Of a DNA stretch of 15,103 nucleotides, positions 7,177 through 13,468 are shown piece after piece; the first letter of the stretch is position 1; every line of letters begins with the position of its first letter. Source of the DNA: an uncultured Selenomonadales bacterium (lineage in GTDB: Bacteria > Bacillota > Negativicutes > Selenomonadales > Selenomonadaceae); assembly GCA_937915885.1 (NCBI GenBank), contig CALGGP010000340.1, forward strand, positions 1 through 15,103, in the 5' to 3' direction. The notes under the pieces were generated by a model that was not told where the DNA came from, searched no databases, and worked only from the letters and a program-made list of their open reading frames with translations. The position numbers and the translations under genes are program-made.

Positions 7177-7827
7177 TTATTGCTCCATCAGATAGCCCAT
7201 GCGCTCGAGCGGCGCCGACAAATCCATGTGCCCCGCCAACGACTCGATCTCCTCGCCGTTGATCAATATCCGCACCTCTTTGATCTCGTTGAAGTTCGTC
7301 AGCGCATTGACCACCGACCCGATCAGGAACGTCTCGCCCGCCGAGCCGCCCGCAAAGTGCTTTCTCAACCCCTCGTCGAAGTTCACCGTCGCGACCCCGT
7401 CGTTCACTTCCACGTCCAACAGCCGCGCCCGCTTCGGGAATATCTCCGTCAGCTCCGACTCCGTCGGCGGCGTCATCATCGCTTCGACCGTCGCCACATA
7501 TTTATTCTCGTCCCGCGTCACTTCGATCTCCCGCTCGACCTCCACCAGCCGCAAGCCGCTCTCGTCGGGATAATATACTTTCACCCTCATGTCCTCGACT
7601 CCCTTCTCGACCGTCGGCTCTTCTTCCTTCGGCTCCGTCGGCTTCACCGGCTCCGCGTCCTTCGACGGCGGCTCCGTTTTTTCTTCCGGCGGAGTCGTCT
7701 TTTGAGTCGGCGTCTCGACCGCAGGAGGTTTGTCCGGCGGCGACGGCTCGACCGGCGGCGCTTGCTCGCAGCCCGCGCACGCCAATCCGATTGCCGTCAA
7801 ACATACCGCCACATATTTTTTTAACAT
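7177..7827 (-). CDS. GerMN-domain lipoprotein
   Basis: A predicted membrane-anchored lipoprotein of 216 aa. The signal peptide (1-19) ends in a lipobox-like LACAGC with Cys20 as the likely lipidated residue. A Pro/Glu/Lys-rich linker (about 22-75) follows, then a GerMN-type domain (about 78-205) with EVNDGVATVNFDEGL and VNALTNFNEIKEVRILINGE, typical of GerM/LpqB-family proteins. GerM acts in spore peptidoglycan in Bacillus, but the domain is also found in non-sporulating bacteria, so a general envelope role is safer. The ATG lies 4 nt after the amidase stop, and its GGGAGG site (7839-7844) is inside the end of the amidase gene, so translation is probably coupled. It is the last gene of the operon. 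Confidence 0.88.
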   Translation of the reverse strand: MLKKYVAVCLTAIGLACAGCEQAPPVEPSPPDKPPAVETPTQKTTPPEEKTEPPSKDAEPVKPTEPKEEEPTVEKGVEDMRVKVYYPDESGLRLVEVEREIEVTRDENKYVATVEAMMTPPTESELTEIFPKRARLLDVEVNDGVATVNFDEGLRKHFAGGSAGETFLIGSVVNALTNFNEIKEVRILINGEEIESLAGHMDLSAPLERMGYLMEQ

Positions 7828-7831
7828 CGCT

Positions 7832-8902
7832 TTACATTCCTCCCGCCGTCAATCTTCCGAAATACCGATTGATCCCCGTCACGATCGCACGCGCCAACGC
7901 CGCTTGATATTCCTCGTCCGCCAACAATTGTTCTTCCTCGGGATTCGTCACGAAGCCCAGCTCCAACAACGTTGCCGGCACCGCCGAATGCTTCAGCACG
8001 TAGAAATTCGCCGACTTCACTCCGCGATTCCACAGCTCGCCGTACCTCTCGAGCTCCTCATTGATCAGTTTCGCCAGTCGACGCCCCATGCTGCTGTTCG
8101 TGTAAAAATACGTCTCCATCCCGTGCGACTCCGGATTCGAGAACGCATTGCAGTGGATCGAGATGAACATCGACGCATCGCGCGGCGCCTTGTTCACTCG
8201 CGCCTGCAACTCTTGACCGTTCGTCGCCTGAGGACTGTGCACGTCCCGATCCGTCGTCCGCGTCATCACCACCGGATCGCCTTGCTCCTCGAGCATTTCT
8301 TTGACTTTCAACGCAACCGCCAACGCCACATCTTTTTCGCGCACGCCCGTCGGTCCGATCGCGCCCGCGTCCGAGCCGCCATGCCCGGGATCGATCACGA
8401 TCGCCCCGCTGCCAACCTCCGATTCAAACATTTCCTCGTCGATGAACACATATTTATCGATGTCGATCATCAATCGCGTCGGAAGTTTTTGCGCGTGATT
8501 TGCCTTTTCGACGTGCGCCCGATAGCCCCGATCGTCAATCGTCTTGTCAAACTCGACCCGAAGTTGCGTCCGACCAAGCTCCACCTCTTGGAGTGTCAGC
8601 GACACCGCCGGCAATCCGTATTCGATCGCCCGCCCCGAATGTCGCGCGACCGCGCCCGGGATCGTATTGTCGAGATCGATCATCATCGTCTGCGATATCG
8701 ACGACTCCAGATTGATCTCGTATTCGACCTCTTCATCTTTGAGCCCGATCTCGATTCGGAAAAATTCCCGCCCCGCCTCGCTCGTCTCATACGCCTTGAC
8801 ATACTCCAGCTCGTTCGGTGTCGAAGGCTTTGCGAACGCCGCGCTCGACAGACTCAATATCAAAACCGTCAACAACAAAAATATTTTCGTGAGATGCCTC
8901 AC
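7832..8902 (-). CDS. Secreted N-acetylmuramoyl-L-alanine amidase (Amidase_3, zinc-dependent)
   Basis: Cleaves the amide bond between N-acetylmuramic acid and L-alanine in peptidoglycan. From the GTG at 8902 (356 aa; GAGGAG lies 7 nt upstream) it has a signal peptide (VRHLTKIFLLL to AAFA, about 1-24), a beta-rich AMIN-like N-terminal region (about 30-160), and an Amidase_3 domain (about 167-350). Zinc ligands are His174 (DPGHGG), Glu189 (VREKD) and His250 (SIHCN); the catalytic Glu is Glu314 (LLELGF). All key residues are present. The longer frame from 8947 would put a basic extension before the signal peptide and lacks a ribosome site, so I reject it. It follows the DUF3006 gene by 4 nt and overlaps the ribosome site of the GerMN gene. 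Confidence 0.94.
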   Translation of the reverse strand: MRHLTKIFLLLTVLILSLSSAAFAKPSTPNELEYVKAYETSEAGREFFRIEIGLKDEEVEYEINLESSISQTMMIDLDNTIPGAVARHSGRAIEYGLPAVSLTLQEVELGRTQLRVEFDKTIDDRGYRAHVEKANHAQKLPTRLMIDIDKYVFIDEEMFESEVGSGAIVIDPGHGGSDAGAIGPTGVREKDVALAVALKVKEMLEEQGDPVVMTRTTDRDVHSPQATNGQELQARVNKAPRDASMFISIHCNAFSNPESHGMETYFYTNSSMGRRLAKLINEELERYGELWNRGVKSANFYVLKHSAVPATLLELGFVTNPEEEQLLADEEYQAALARAIVTGINRYFGRLTAGGM

Positions 8903-8906
8903 CGAA

Positions 8907-9131
8907 TCACTCCTCTGCAGTCTGCGCGTCGTCCTCATCTTCCGCATTTTCGATTGAAATTTTGATCGTCACGTTATCGCCTTCGTACGCGTCCTCGGGT
9001 AACAGCGTCACCGGCAAAATCAGTTTGATCATCTCGTCGGTGTCCTCGCCGATGTACAGCACCGCCTTGTCAACGCCCTCTTCGACCTCCTCAATCCGAT
9101 CAATATACGCCGTCGTCACTTTTTCAGCCAT
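8907..9131 (-). CDS. DUF3006 family small protein
   Basis: A 74-aa acidic protein, MAEKVTTAYIDRIEEVEEG and onward, with the IDRIE...AVLYI pattern of DUF3006. Such proteins are often found beside secreted ComEC-like metallo-beta-lactamase-fold hydrolases, as here; the function is not known. The start is the ATG at 9131, inside the end of the upstream gene (16-nt overlap), with GGAG about 11 nt upstream. A longer reading from 9173 would be mostly the upstream gene's other frame. The tail (DEDDAQTAEE) is strongly acidic. Confidence 0.82.
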   Translation of the reverse strand: MAEKVTTAYIDRIEEVEEGVDKAVLYIGEDTDEMIKLILPVTLLPEDAYEGDNVTIKISIENAEDEDDAQTAEE

Positions 9132-10132
9132 TCGTCCAACCACTCCGTTTTTACCTCGGGCGTCACCGACCACGCCGACCCGTCCGTCGTGATCGTTATC
9201 GTCCCGTTCTTATACGTCCAAAAAATGTTCGCGCCACTCACGCCCGCCTTCAGATAATTGTTGAGCGCCGCCTTGTGCGGGTGACCGTAGCTATTTCCGC
9301 CGTCGACATCGGGCTCGCCCGCCGATATCACCACATACTCGGGCGCGACCTCCTTCATGAAATCCAAGCCCGCCGCCGTTTTCGAGCCGTGATGCGACGA
9401 CTTCAACACCGTCGACTTCAACTCCGCGCGGTGCGCACTGTTGAGCAGATCGTTTTCGACTTTCTTCTCGGCGTCGCCGGTGAACAGCATCGAAAAATTT
9501 TTGTACGTCAAATGCCCGACTATCGACTCGTTATTCGGATCGTGCTTGTAACTTTTTTTCGAGCCCGCCTCTACCAACGTTGACGTCGGATAAAAAACCT
9601 TAAACTTCACGCCGCCTCCGAAGTCGAGCACGTCGCCGTCCTTCAGATGATTAATCGGAATCCCGCGCGCCTCCGCCGCCTTCACATAGCCCGTGTAAAT
9701 TTTCGACGTCGACGGCATGCAATTATCATCGATCTCTTTGATGTTGAGCTTGCCGTCCTTCAACAGCCGCTCGAGCCCGCCGATGTGATCCGCGTGCGGG
9801 TGCGTCAAGATCACGCGGTCGAGCTTTTTGATTTTCGTTTTATCGAGCTCCGCGACAAGTTTATCCCGCTCGTCGATGTCGCTCGTATCGATCAGGATAT
9901 TTTGTTTCTTCGTGCGGATCAAAATCGCGTCGCCTTGCCCGACGTTTAGCATTTGGATTGTCAGATCGCCCTTGACGACAGGTTTTGCCTCCGCCGTTTG
10001 CTCGACCGTTGTCGGCGTCGATGTCGGAGCCGCTTGATCGGTCGACGGCGCGGCGCTTTGTTGAGAGCCGCAACCCGAGATCATCAGCGTCGAAACGAGC
10101 GCCAATGCCGATAAAATTTTTTTGAGTTTCAT
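9116..10132 (-). CDS. ComEC-like metallo-beta-lactamase-fold hydrolase, lipoprotein
   Basis: A 338-aa predicted lipoprotein: signal peptide with lipobox MISGC (Cys21), a Ser/Thr/Gln/Pro-rich linker (about 22-50), then an MBL-fold domain related to the ComEC/Rec2 C-terminal domain. Metal ligands visible are His111, His113, Asp115 and His116 (THPHADHIGG), Asp220 (TGDAE) and His247/His248 (SSHHGS). The ComEC domain is implicated in nuclease activity during DNA uptake; for stand-alone lipoprotein forms the substrate is unknown, so a nuclease or phosphodiesterase role is inference. The ATG at 10132 overlaps the upstream HAD stop as ATGA. The longer frame (10258) is the other frame of the HAD gene and lacks a signal peptide start. 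Confidence 0.9.
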   Translation of the reverse strand: MKLKKILSALALVSTLMISGCGSQQSAAPSTDQAAPTSTPTTVEQTAEAKPVVKGDLTIQMLNVGQGDAILIRTKKQNILIDTSDIDERDKLVAELDKTKIKKLDRVILTHPHADHIGGLERLLKDGKLNIKEIDDNCMPSTSKIYTGYVKAAEARGIPINHLKDGDVLDFGGGVKFKVFYPTSTLVEAGSKKSYKHDPNNESIVGHLTYKNFSMLFTGDAEKKVENDLLNSAHRAELKSTVLKSSHHGSKTAAGLDFMKEVAPEYVVISAGEPDVDGGNSYGHPHKAALNNYLKAGVSGANIFWTYKNGTITITTDGSAWSVTPEVKTEWLDEWLKK

Positions 10133-10938
10133 CCGCGCGTCGCCTCGAGAATATATTTTTCGATCCCGACCGCAACTCCGTCCTCGTGCACGCCCGGCAC
10201 CACATGCTTTGCGAGCGCCTTCAATTTCGGATTGCCGTTGCCCATCGCGCAACCGCACCCCACCGTTTGAATCATTTCGAGATCATTCAAGCCGTCGCCG
10301 AACGCAAAACTGTTTTCGACGGGGATTTTCAAATACTCGAGCGCATGCAAAATGCCGCTGCCCTTCGTGTTCTTGCGCGAATACAGCTCGAGATTGTTGT
10401 TATGAAACGGATCGGTGATGCCCGTCAGCTCCGACGAGTTGAGCCATGCCGCGTATTGCGCCTTGACCGCGTCGGAAAAATTCTCCGTCACGAACTCCAT
10501 CTTATGGACGGAAATTTTATCGCGATCGAACTCGCGGACGAAACGCCCAACGTCGAGGAACCGATCGAAAAATTTCTCCATCAGCTTAAAATTTTTATCG
10601 AGATAAACGCAAGGGTGGCTCTCGAAAATATATTCAACGTCGTTATTGTCGCAGAACGAGATCATTTCGTCGACGAGCTTTCGATCTAGCGGCTCATCAA
10701 ACACAATATCATCGCCGACCAGCACCACCGCGCCGTTCATCAGCACAAAGCCGTCGAACTCCAACGTCATGATCGCGGGATCGAGAAATTCAATCGGTCG
10801 ACCGCTGGCGATGAAAATATAATTTCCGTCGTCCTTTAGACTTCGGAGCGCCGCGCGGACTCGTTCGGACGGCTCGTTCATTCCTTTCGACACGTCGATC
10901 AGAGTGCCGTCGATGTCGAAAAACGCTGCCTTATTCAA
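10129..10938 (-). CDS. Cof-type HAD-superfamily hydrolase (phosphatase)
   Basis: A 269-aa cytoplasmic phosphatase with the class IIB HAD signature: DIDGT (nucleophile Asp8, acid/base Asp10), ASGR (Ser45), Lys192, and GDGLND (Asp215, Asp219). Such enzymes dephosphorylate sugar phosphates or other small phosphometabolites; the substrate cannot be read from sequence. The start is a TTG at 10938, with GGGGAGG 8 nt upstream. The frame extends to 11097, but that part has no HAD features and is a shadow of the small membrane-protein gene. The TTG overlaps the stop of that gene as TTGA, and the stop overlaps the next ATG as ATGA. Confidence 0.9.
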   Translation of the reverse strand: MNKAAFFDIDGTLIDVSKGMNEPSERVRAALRSLKDDGNYIFIASGRPIEFLDPAIMTLEFDGFVLMNGAVVLVGDDIVFDEPLDRKLVDEMISFCDNNDVEYIFESHPCVYLDKNFKLMEKFFDRFLDVGRFVREFDRDKISVHKMEFVTENFSDAVKAQYAAWLNSSELTGITDPFHNNNLELYSRKNTKGSGILHALEYLKIPVENSFAFGDGLNDLEMIQTVGCGCAMGNGNPKLKALAKHVVPGVHEDGVAVGIEKYILEATRG

Positions 10939-11153
10939 AGTGTCTTGCCTCCCCTGCCGTTGTACATAATCATTATGCGAAAGACGAGCAACGCGAACCA
11001 CAACGCGAATGTGACAATGTAAATGGTGTCGACGGTCGTCAGATTGTCGTAATCGAAAGAAGTGAAGAGGAAGATGGCGGCGACGAGGATCAAGCAATCG
11101 AAGGGGCGCAAAATTTCTTTGAGGACTCGTCTCAGACGATCAACTTCCACCAA
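10935..11153 (-). CDS. Small two-helix membrane protein of unknown function
   Basis: A 72-aa protein that I do not recognise. A basic/acidic N-terminus (VEVDRLRRVLKEIL) is followed by two hydrophobic segments at about 17-35 (CLILVAAIFLFTSF) and 43-63 (YIVTFALWFALLVFRIMIM), with a short basic tail (NGRGGKTL). It is the first gene of the operon and has the best ribosome site in the window (11156-11166) before a TTG at 11153; a GTG at 11150 is also possible. The stop overlaps the start of the HAD gene. Its reality is supported by the promoter, the ribosome site and coupling to the next gene. Confidence 0.78.
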   Translation of the reverse strand: MVEVDRLRRVLKEILRPFDCLILVAAIFLFTSFDYDNLTTVDTIYIVTFALWFALLVFRIMIMYNGRGGKTL

Positions 11154-11155
11154 AC

Positions 11156-11166
11156 GATCACCTCCC
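11156..11166 (-). promoter_or_regulatory. Near-perfect Shine-Dalgarno site of the operon's first gene
   Basis: The minus strand reads GGGAGGTGATC, 10 of 11 bases matching the complement of the 16S rRNA 3' end (AGGAGGTGATC). It stands just upstream of the TTG at 11153 and decides that start. Confidence 0.8.
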
Positions 11167-11184
11167 GAAAATCAGATTGATATC

Positions 11185-11213
11185 ATTATAGTCGAAGGGC
11201 GCGTGAGGATCAA
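11185..11213 (-). promoter_or_regulatory. Sigma70-type promoter of the six-gene operon
   Basis: On the minus strand TTGATC (11213-11208) and a perfect TATAAT (11190-11185) are exactly 17 bp apart. Transcription would begin near 11178, giving a short leader before the ribosome site at 11166. It is the only convincing promoter for the genes down to the terminator at 7132. Confidence 0.8.
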
Positions 11214-11223
11214 GCGCAAGGCG

Positions 11224-11252
11224 TTGAAAAATGGGGCGCGATGTGAGAAAAT
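11224..11252 (+). promoter_or_regulatory. Possible promoter of the divergent HAD gene
   Basis: TTGAAA (11224-11229) and GAAAAT (11247-11252) are 17 bp apart. The -10 box matches at only 4 of 6 positions. The -35 box lies 10 bp from that of the opposite promoter, so the two would form a back-to-back pair. The arrangement resembles the PBP promoter (TTGAAA, 17 bp, TAAAAT). Confidence 0.5.
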
Positions 11253-11281
11253 ACGGCATCGAAAATTGGAGAGTGATCGTG

Positions 11282-12085
11282 ATGGCGATAAAATTATTTG
11301 TGACGGACATCGACGGAACTTTATTGGTGACGGGGCGGGCGATATCGGAAAAAAATCTCCGCGCGGTGCATGAGATGATCGACGCGGGAGTGATCTTCAC
11401 GTTGGCGACGGGTCGAATGTACGGGGCGACTTTGCCGATCGCTCGGGCGTTGGGCGTGGAGGCGTCGTTGATCTCGTATAACGGAGCGCTGATCAAAACG
11501 ACGGCGGGCGAAGTGATTCATGAAGAGACGCTGCCTAAGGATTTGGCGCTGGCGCTGATCGAGTTTGGAGAAGAGCGCGGCTGGCATGTTCAGACGTATG
11601 CGGGCGATCGATTGAGATATGCTCGACGGAATGAGTTATCGGACGGTTACGAGTTGGCGGTGAACGTCAAAGGAGAGGCGGTCGGTTGGGACGGCTTGAA
11701 AAAATTTTCGGCAGGCAGTTATAAAATATTGTTGGTGACGAACGGGACTTTGGCGTCGGACGAAGCGATAAAAATATTGACGGCGGAGTTCGGCGATCGG
11801 ATTGACGCGTTGAAAAGCAATCCTCAATATGTGGAGATCACGTCGAAGGGAGTATCAAAGGCGTCGGCGATAAAAATTTTGGCGGCGCGGTACGGCTTGA
11901 CGATCGAAGAGACGCTGGCGATCGGCGACTCGGGGAATGATATTCCGATGATCCGCGCGGCGGGCGTGGGCGTGGCGATGGGCAATGCGTCGGCGGACGT
12001 GAAGGCGGCGTGCGATTATGTGACGGGGCTTTGCGCCGACGACGGGTTTGCGGCTGCAGTCGACAGGTTTGTGTTCAATCGTTGA
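11282..12085 (+). CDS. Cof-type HAD-superfamily hydrolase (phosphatase), divergent copy
   Basis: A 267-aa class IIB HAD phosphatase: TDIDGT (Asp9, Asp11), LATGR (Thr43), Lys193 (GVSKASA) and GDSGND (Asp216, Asp220). The motif order and length match the Cof/YidA group that acts on small phosphorylated metabolites. I use the ATG at 11282; GTG at 11279 is equally possible because GGAG at 11268-11271 is 7 nt from it and 10 nt from the ATG. An upstream in-frame ATG at 11231 would add residues without family support. It is divergent from the operon that carries another Cof-type HAD gene but is not a close copy of it. Its last 15 codons recur downstream at 12316-12364. Confidence 0.92.
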   Translation: MAIKLFVTDIDGTLLVTGRAISEKNLRAVHEMIDAGVIFTLATGRMYGATLPIARALGVEASLISYNGALIKTTAGEVIHEETLPKDLALALIEFGEERGWHVQTYAGDRLRYARRNELSDGYELAVNVKGEAVGWDGLKKFSAGSYKILLVTNGTLASDEAIKILTAEFGDRIDALKSNPQYVEITSKGVSKASAIKILAARYGLTIEETLAIGDSGNDIPMIRAAGVGVAMGNASADVKAACDYVTGLCADDGFAAAVDRFVFNR

Positions 12086-12086
12086 G
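12038..12086 (+). repeat. Direct repeat copy 1: 3' end of the HAD gene
   Basis: This 49-bp segment matches 12316-12364 at 42 of 49 positions (counted by eye), with the same length and no gaps. It encodes DDGFAAAVDRFVFNR and the stop codon. Confidence 0.85.
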
Positions 12087-12114
12087 ATTTTTGTTCTCGC
12101 TCGAGTGACGAAAG

Positions 12115-12152
12115 GGGCGCCGTCGACGCTCCCGCCCCCAACGACGGCGCCC
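12115..12152. repeat. GC-rich perfect hairpin after the HAD gene
   Basis: GGGCGCCGTCG (12115-12125) and its exact complement CGACGGCGCCC (12142-12152) flank a 16-nt loop. It lies 30 bp after the HAD stop and could stabilise or end the transcript, but no T run follows. Confidence 0.65.
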
Positions 12153-12196
12153 AACAGGTGGAAGCGGTTCCCACCCGCGTCGACAGCGCCCCCGAA

Positions 12197-12315
12197 CGGT
12201 CGAAGGCGGCAACCTCCATGAGGCGGAGCAAAAAAGTCGGTGACAGCCCCCAACGGTCGGGCGGCGCTTAAAAAGTCGGCGGCAACGCCCGCCTCGCTCG
12301 GTCGAAGGCGGCAAC
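12197..12315 (+). repeat. 17-bp direct repeat pair
   Basis: CGGTCGAAGGCGGCAAC occurs at 12197-12213 and again at 12299-12315, the second copy directly abutting the orphan HAD tail. Related fragments (AAAAAGTCGG) also recur between them. Confidence 0.7.
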
Positions 12316-12364
12316 GACGACGAATTAACGGCGGCGGTCGACAGGTTTGTATTCAATCGTTGAG
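12316..12364 (+). repeat. Direct repeat copy 2: orphan HAD C-terminal tail
   Basis: Reads DDELTAAVDRFVFNR followed by TGA, 278 bp downstream of the true gene end. The final 26 bp differ from the gene at one position only. No HAD motifs precede it, so it is a remnant of a duplicated or recombined gene end rather than a gene. Confidence 0.82.
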
Positions 12365-12480
12365 CCCGAAAAAATAAAGGGCGTCGCCGACGCGGGTGGG
12401 AACCACTGTCACAGTTTGGGCGCCGAGCTCCGTGGGTGGGGGCGTCGGCGGCGCCCATAAACCCGTCGCCCCGTCGCCCT

Positions 12481-12499
12481 TAATTCCTAATTCCTAATT
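12481..12499 (+). repeat. TAATTCC tandem repeat upstream of rapZ
   Basis: TAATTCC twice followed by TAATT, an AT-rich island directly after GC-rich repeats. Short arrays of this kind occur between genes in many bacteria; no function can be assigned. Confidence 0.6.
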
Positions 12500-12521
12500 G
12501 CTTTTCAGAGGTGATTCAATC

Positions 12522-13463
12522 ATGGACGAAAAAGATAAAACTGCCGTCGAAAACGGCGCCGATAACGTCAAAGAACAATCCCGATTGGTGATCGTCACCG
12601 GTCTCTCCGGCTCCGGCAAAACTCTCGTCTGCCGCTTCCTCGAGGACCTCGGATATTTTTGCGTCGATAATCTTCCGCCCGTCTTCATCCCGAAATTCGT
12701 CGAGCTGTGCAATCACGTCGGCGGGCACGTCAAACGCGTCGTGCTCGTCGTCGACACTCGCTCCCGCGACTTCTTTGATACTCTCGCTCAAGTGCTCGAG
12801 GACATGGATAAAGCCGATCAGCCCTACGAAGTTTTATTCATGGACGCCTCCGACGAGGCGATCATTCGTCGTTACAAAGAAACCCGCCGTCGACATCCCA
12901 TGGCGCCGTCGTCGAGAATTTCCGAAGGCATCAGTAAGGAGCGCGCGCGGCTCGAAATTATTCGGAGCAAGGCAACTTACATCATCGACACGTCCAACCT
13001 TGCGAAGGTCGACCTCAAAGATAAAATTCTAAAGCTGTTCAGCACTCACGAGGGCGATCGAATGAACATCAATATTCTGTCGTTCGGATTTAAATTCGGC
13101 ATGCCGCTCGACGCCGACATGGTTCTCGACGTGCGCTTCCTCCCCAATCCGTTTTACATCGACGCGCTCAAACATAAATCGGGCGCGGTGCCGGAGGTCG
13201 CCGAGTACATTGAATCGAAGACCGTCACTCAAGAGTTCGAGAAACGGCTCGACGCGCTGATTGATTTTCTCGTGCCGCAATACGTCAAGGAGGGCAAAAG
13301 TCAATTGGTGATCGCAATCGGCTGCACCGGCGGCATGCATCGTTCGGTCTACATCGCGAAATATATTTTCGACTTCCTGAGCAAACGCGGCTACGCCGTC
13401 AATCTCGAACATCGCGACCTGATGAAGAACGACGTGTGGGAGACGGGGCTCGCGAAGGAGTGA
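12522..13463 (+). CDS. rapZ: RapZ/YvcJ family nucleotide-binding protein (RNase adapter)
   Basis: A 313-aa P-loop protein. In E. coli RapZ binds glucosamine-6-phosphate and guides RNase E to the sRNA GlmZ, controlling amino-sugar supply for the wall; in Firmicutes YvcJ hydrolyses nucleotides and its RNA partner is less clear. The Walker A motif GLSGSGKT spans residues 27-34. Other family marks are FCVDNLPP, RRYKETRRRHP, LSFGFKFGMP, DVRFLPNPF and the C-terminal GCTGGMHRSV, where Met replaces the usual Lys or Gln. The start is the ATG at 12522 with AGAGGTGA about 10 nt upstream. The next gene, yvcK, starts 5 nt after its stop, with its ribosome site inside this gene's end. Codon use is C-ending, unlike both neighbours. 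Confidence 0.95.
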   Translation: MDEKDKTAVENGADNVKEQSRLVIVTGLSGSGKTLVCRFLEDLGYFCVDNLPPVFIPKFVELCNHVGGHVKRVVLVVDTRSRDFFDTLAQVLEDMDKADQPYEVLFMDASDEAIIRRYKETRRRHPMAPSSRISEGISKERARLEIIRSKATYIIDTSNLAKVDLKDKILKLFSTHEGDRMNINILSFGFKFGMPLDADMVLDVRFLPNPFYIDALKHKSGAVPEVAEYIESKTVTQEFEKRLDALIDFLVPQYVKEGKSQLVIAIGCTGGMHRSVYIAKYIFDFLSKRGYAVNLEHRDLMKNDVWETGLAKE

Positions 13464-13468
13464 TTTGA

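Larger units (their letters stand above)
12166..12404. repeat. 17-bp perfect inverted repeat
   Basis: GGTTCCCACCCGCGTCG at 12166-12182 has its exact reverse complement at 12388-12404. The arms enclose 205 bp that include the orphan HAD tail, as in a small mobile or recombined segment; no transposase is present. Confidence 0.7.
12086..12521. other. Repeat-rich intergenic region without a credible gene
   Basis: These 436 bp are very GC-rich until the last 40 bp and hold many short direct and inverted repeats, listed separately. The open frames here on the minus strand are Arg/Pro-rich, contain the same peptide twice because of the underlying repeats, and lack ribosome sites, so I do not call them. 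No tRNA or clear terminator with a T run is visible. No strong promoter for rapZ is seen. Confidence 0.7.

Noticed and set aside
7730..8965. A 411-codon open frame on the plus strand antisense to the amidase gene.
   Set aside because: The product is Arg/His-rich with no motif or ribosome site; it is the complement of a GC-rich gene with intact catalytic residues.
12075..12458. A 127-codon Arg-rich frame on the minus strand in the intergenic repeats.
   Set aside because: It contains RLNTNLSTAA only because it reads through the repeated HAD tail; no ribosome site and no family resemblance.
111..12508. A 13-bp word CTGAAAAGCAATT at 111-123 with its reverse complement at 12496-12508.
   Set aside because: A few such pairs are expected by chance in 15 kb on two strands, and the flanks do not match.
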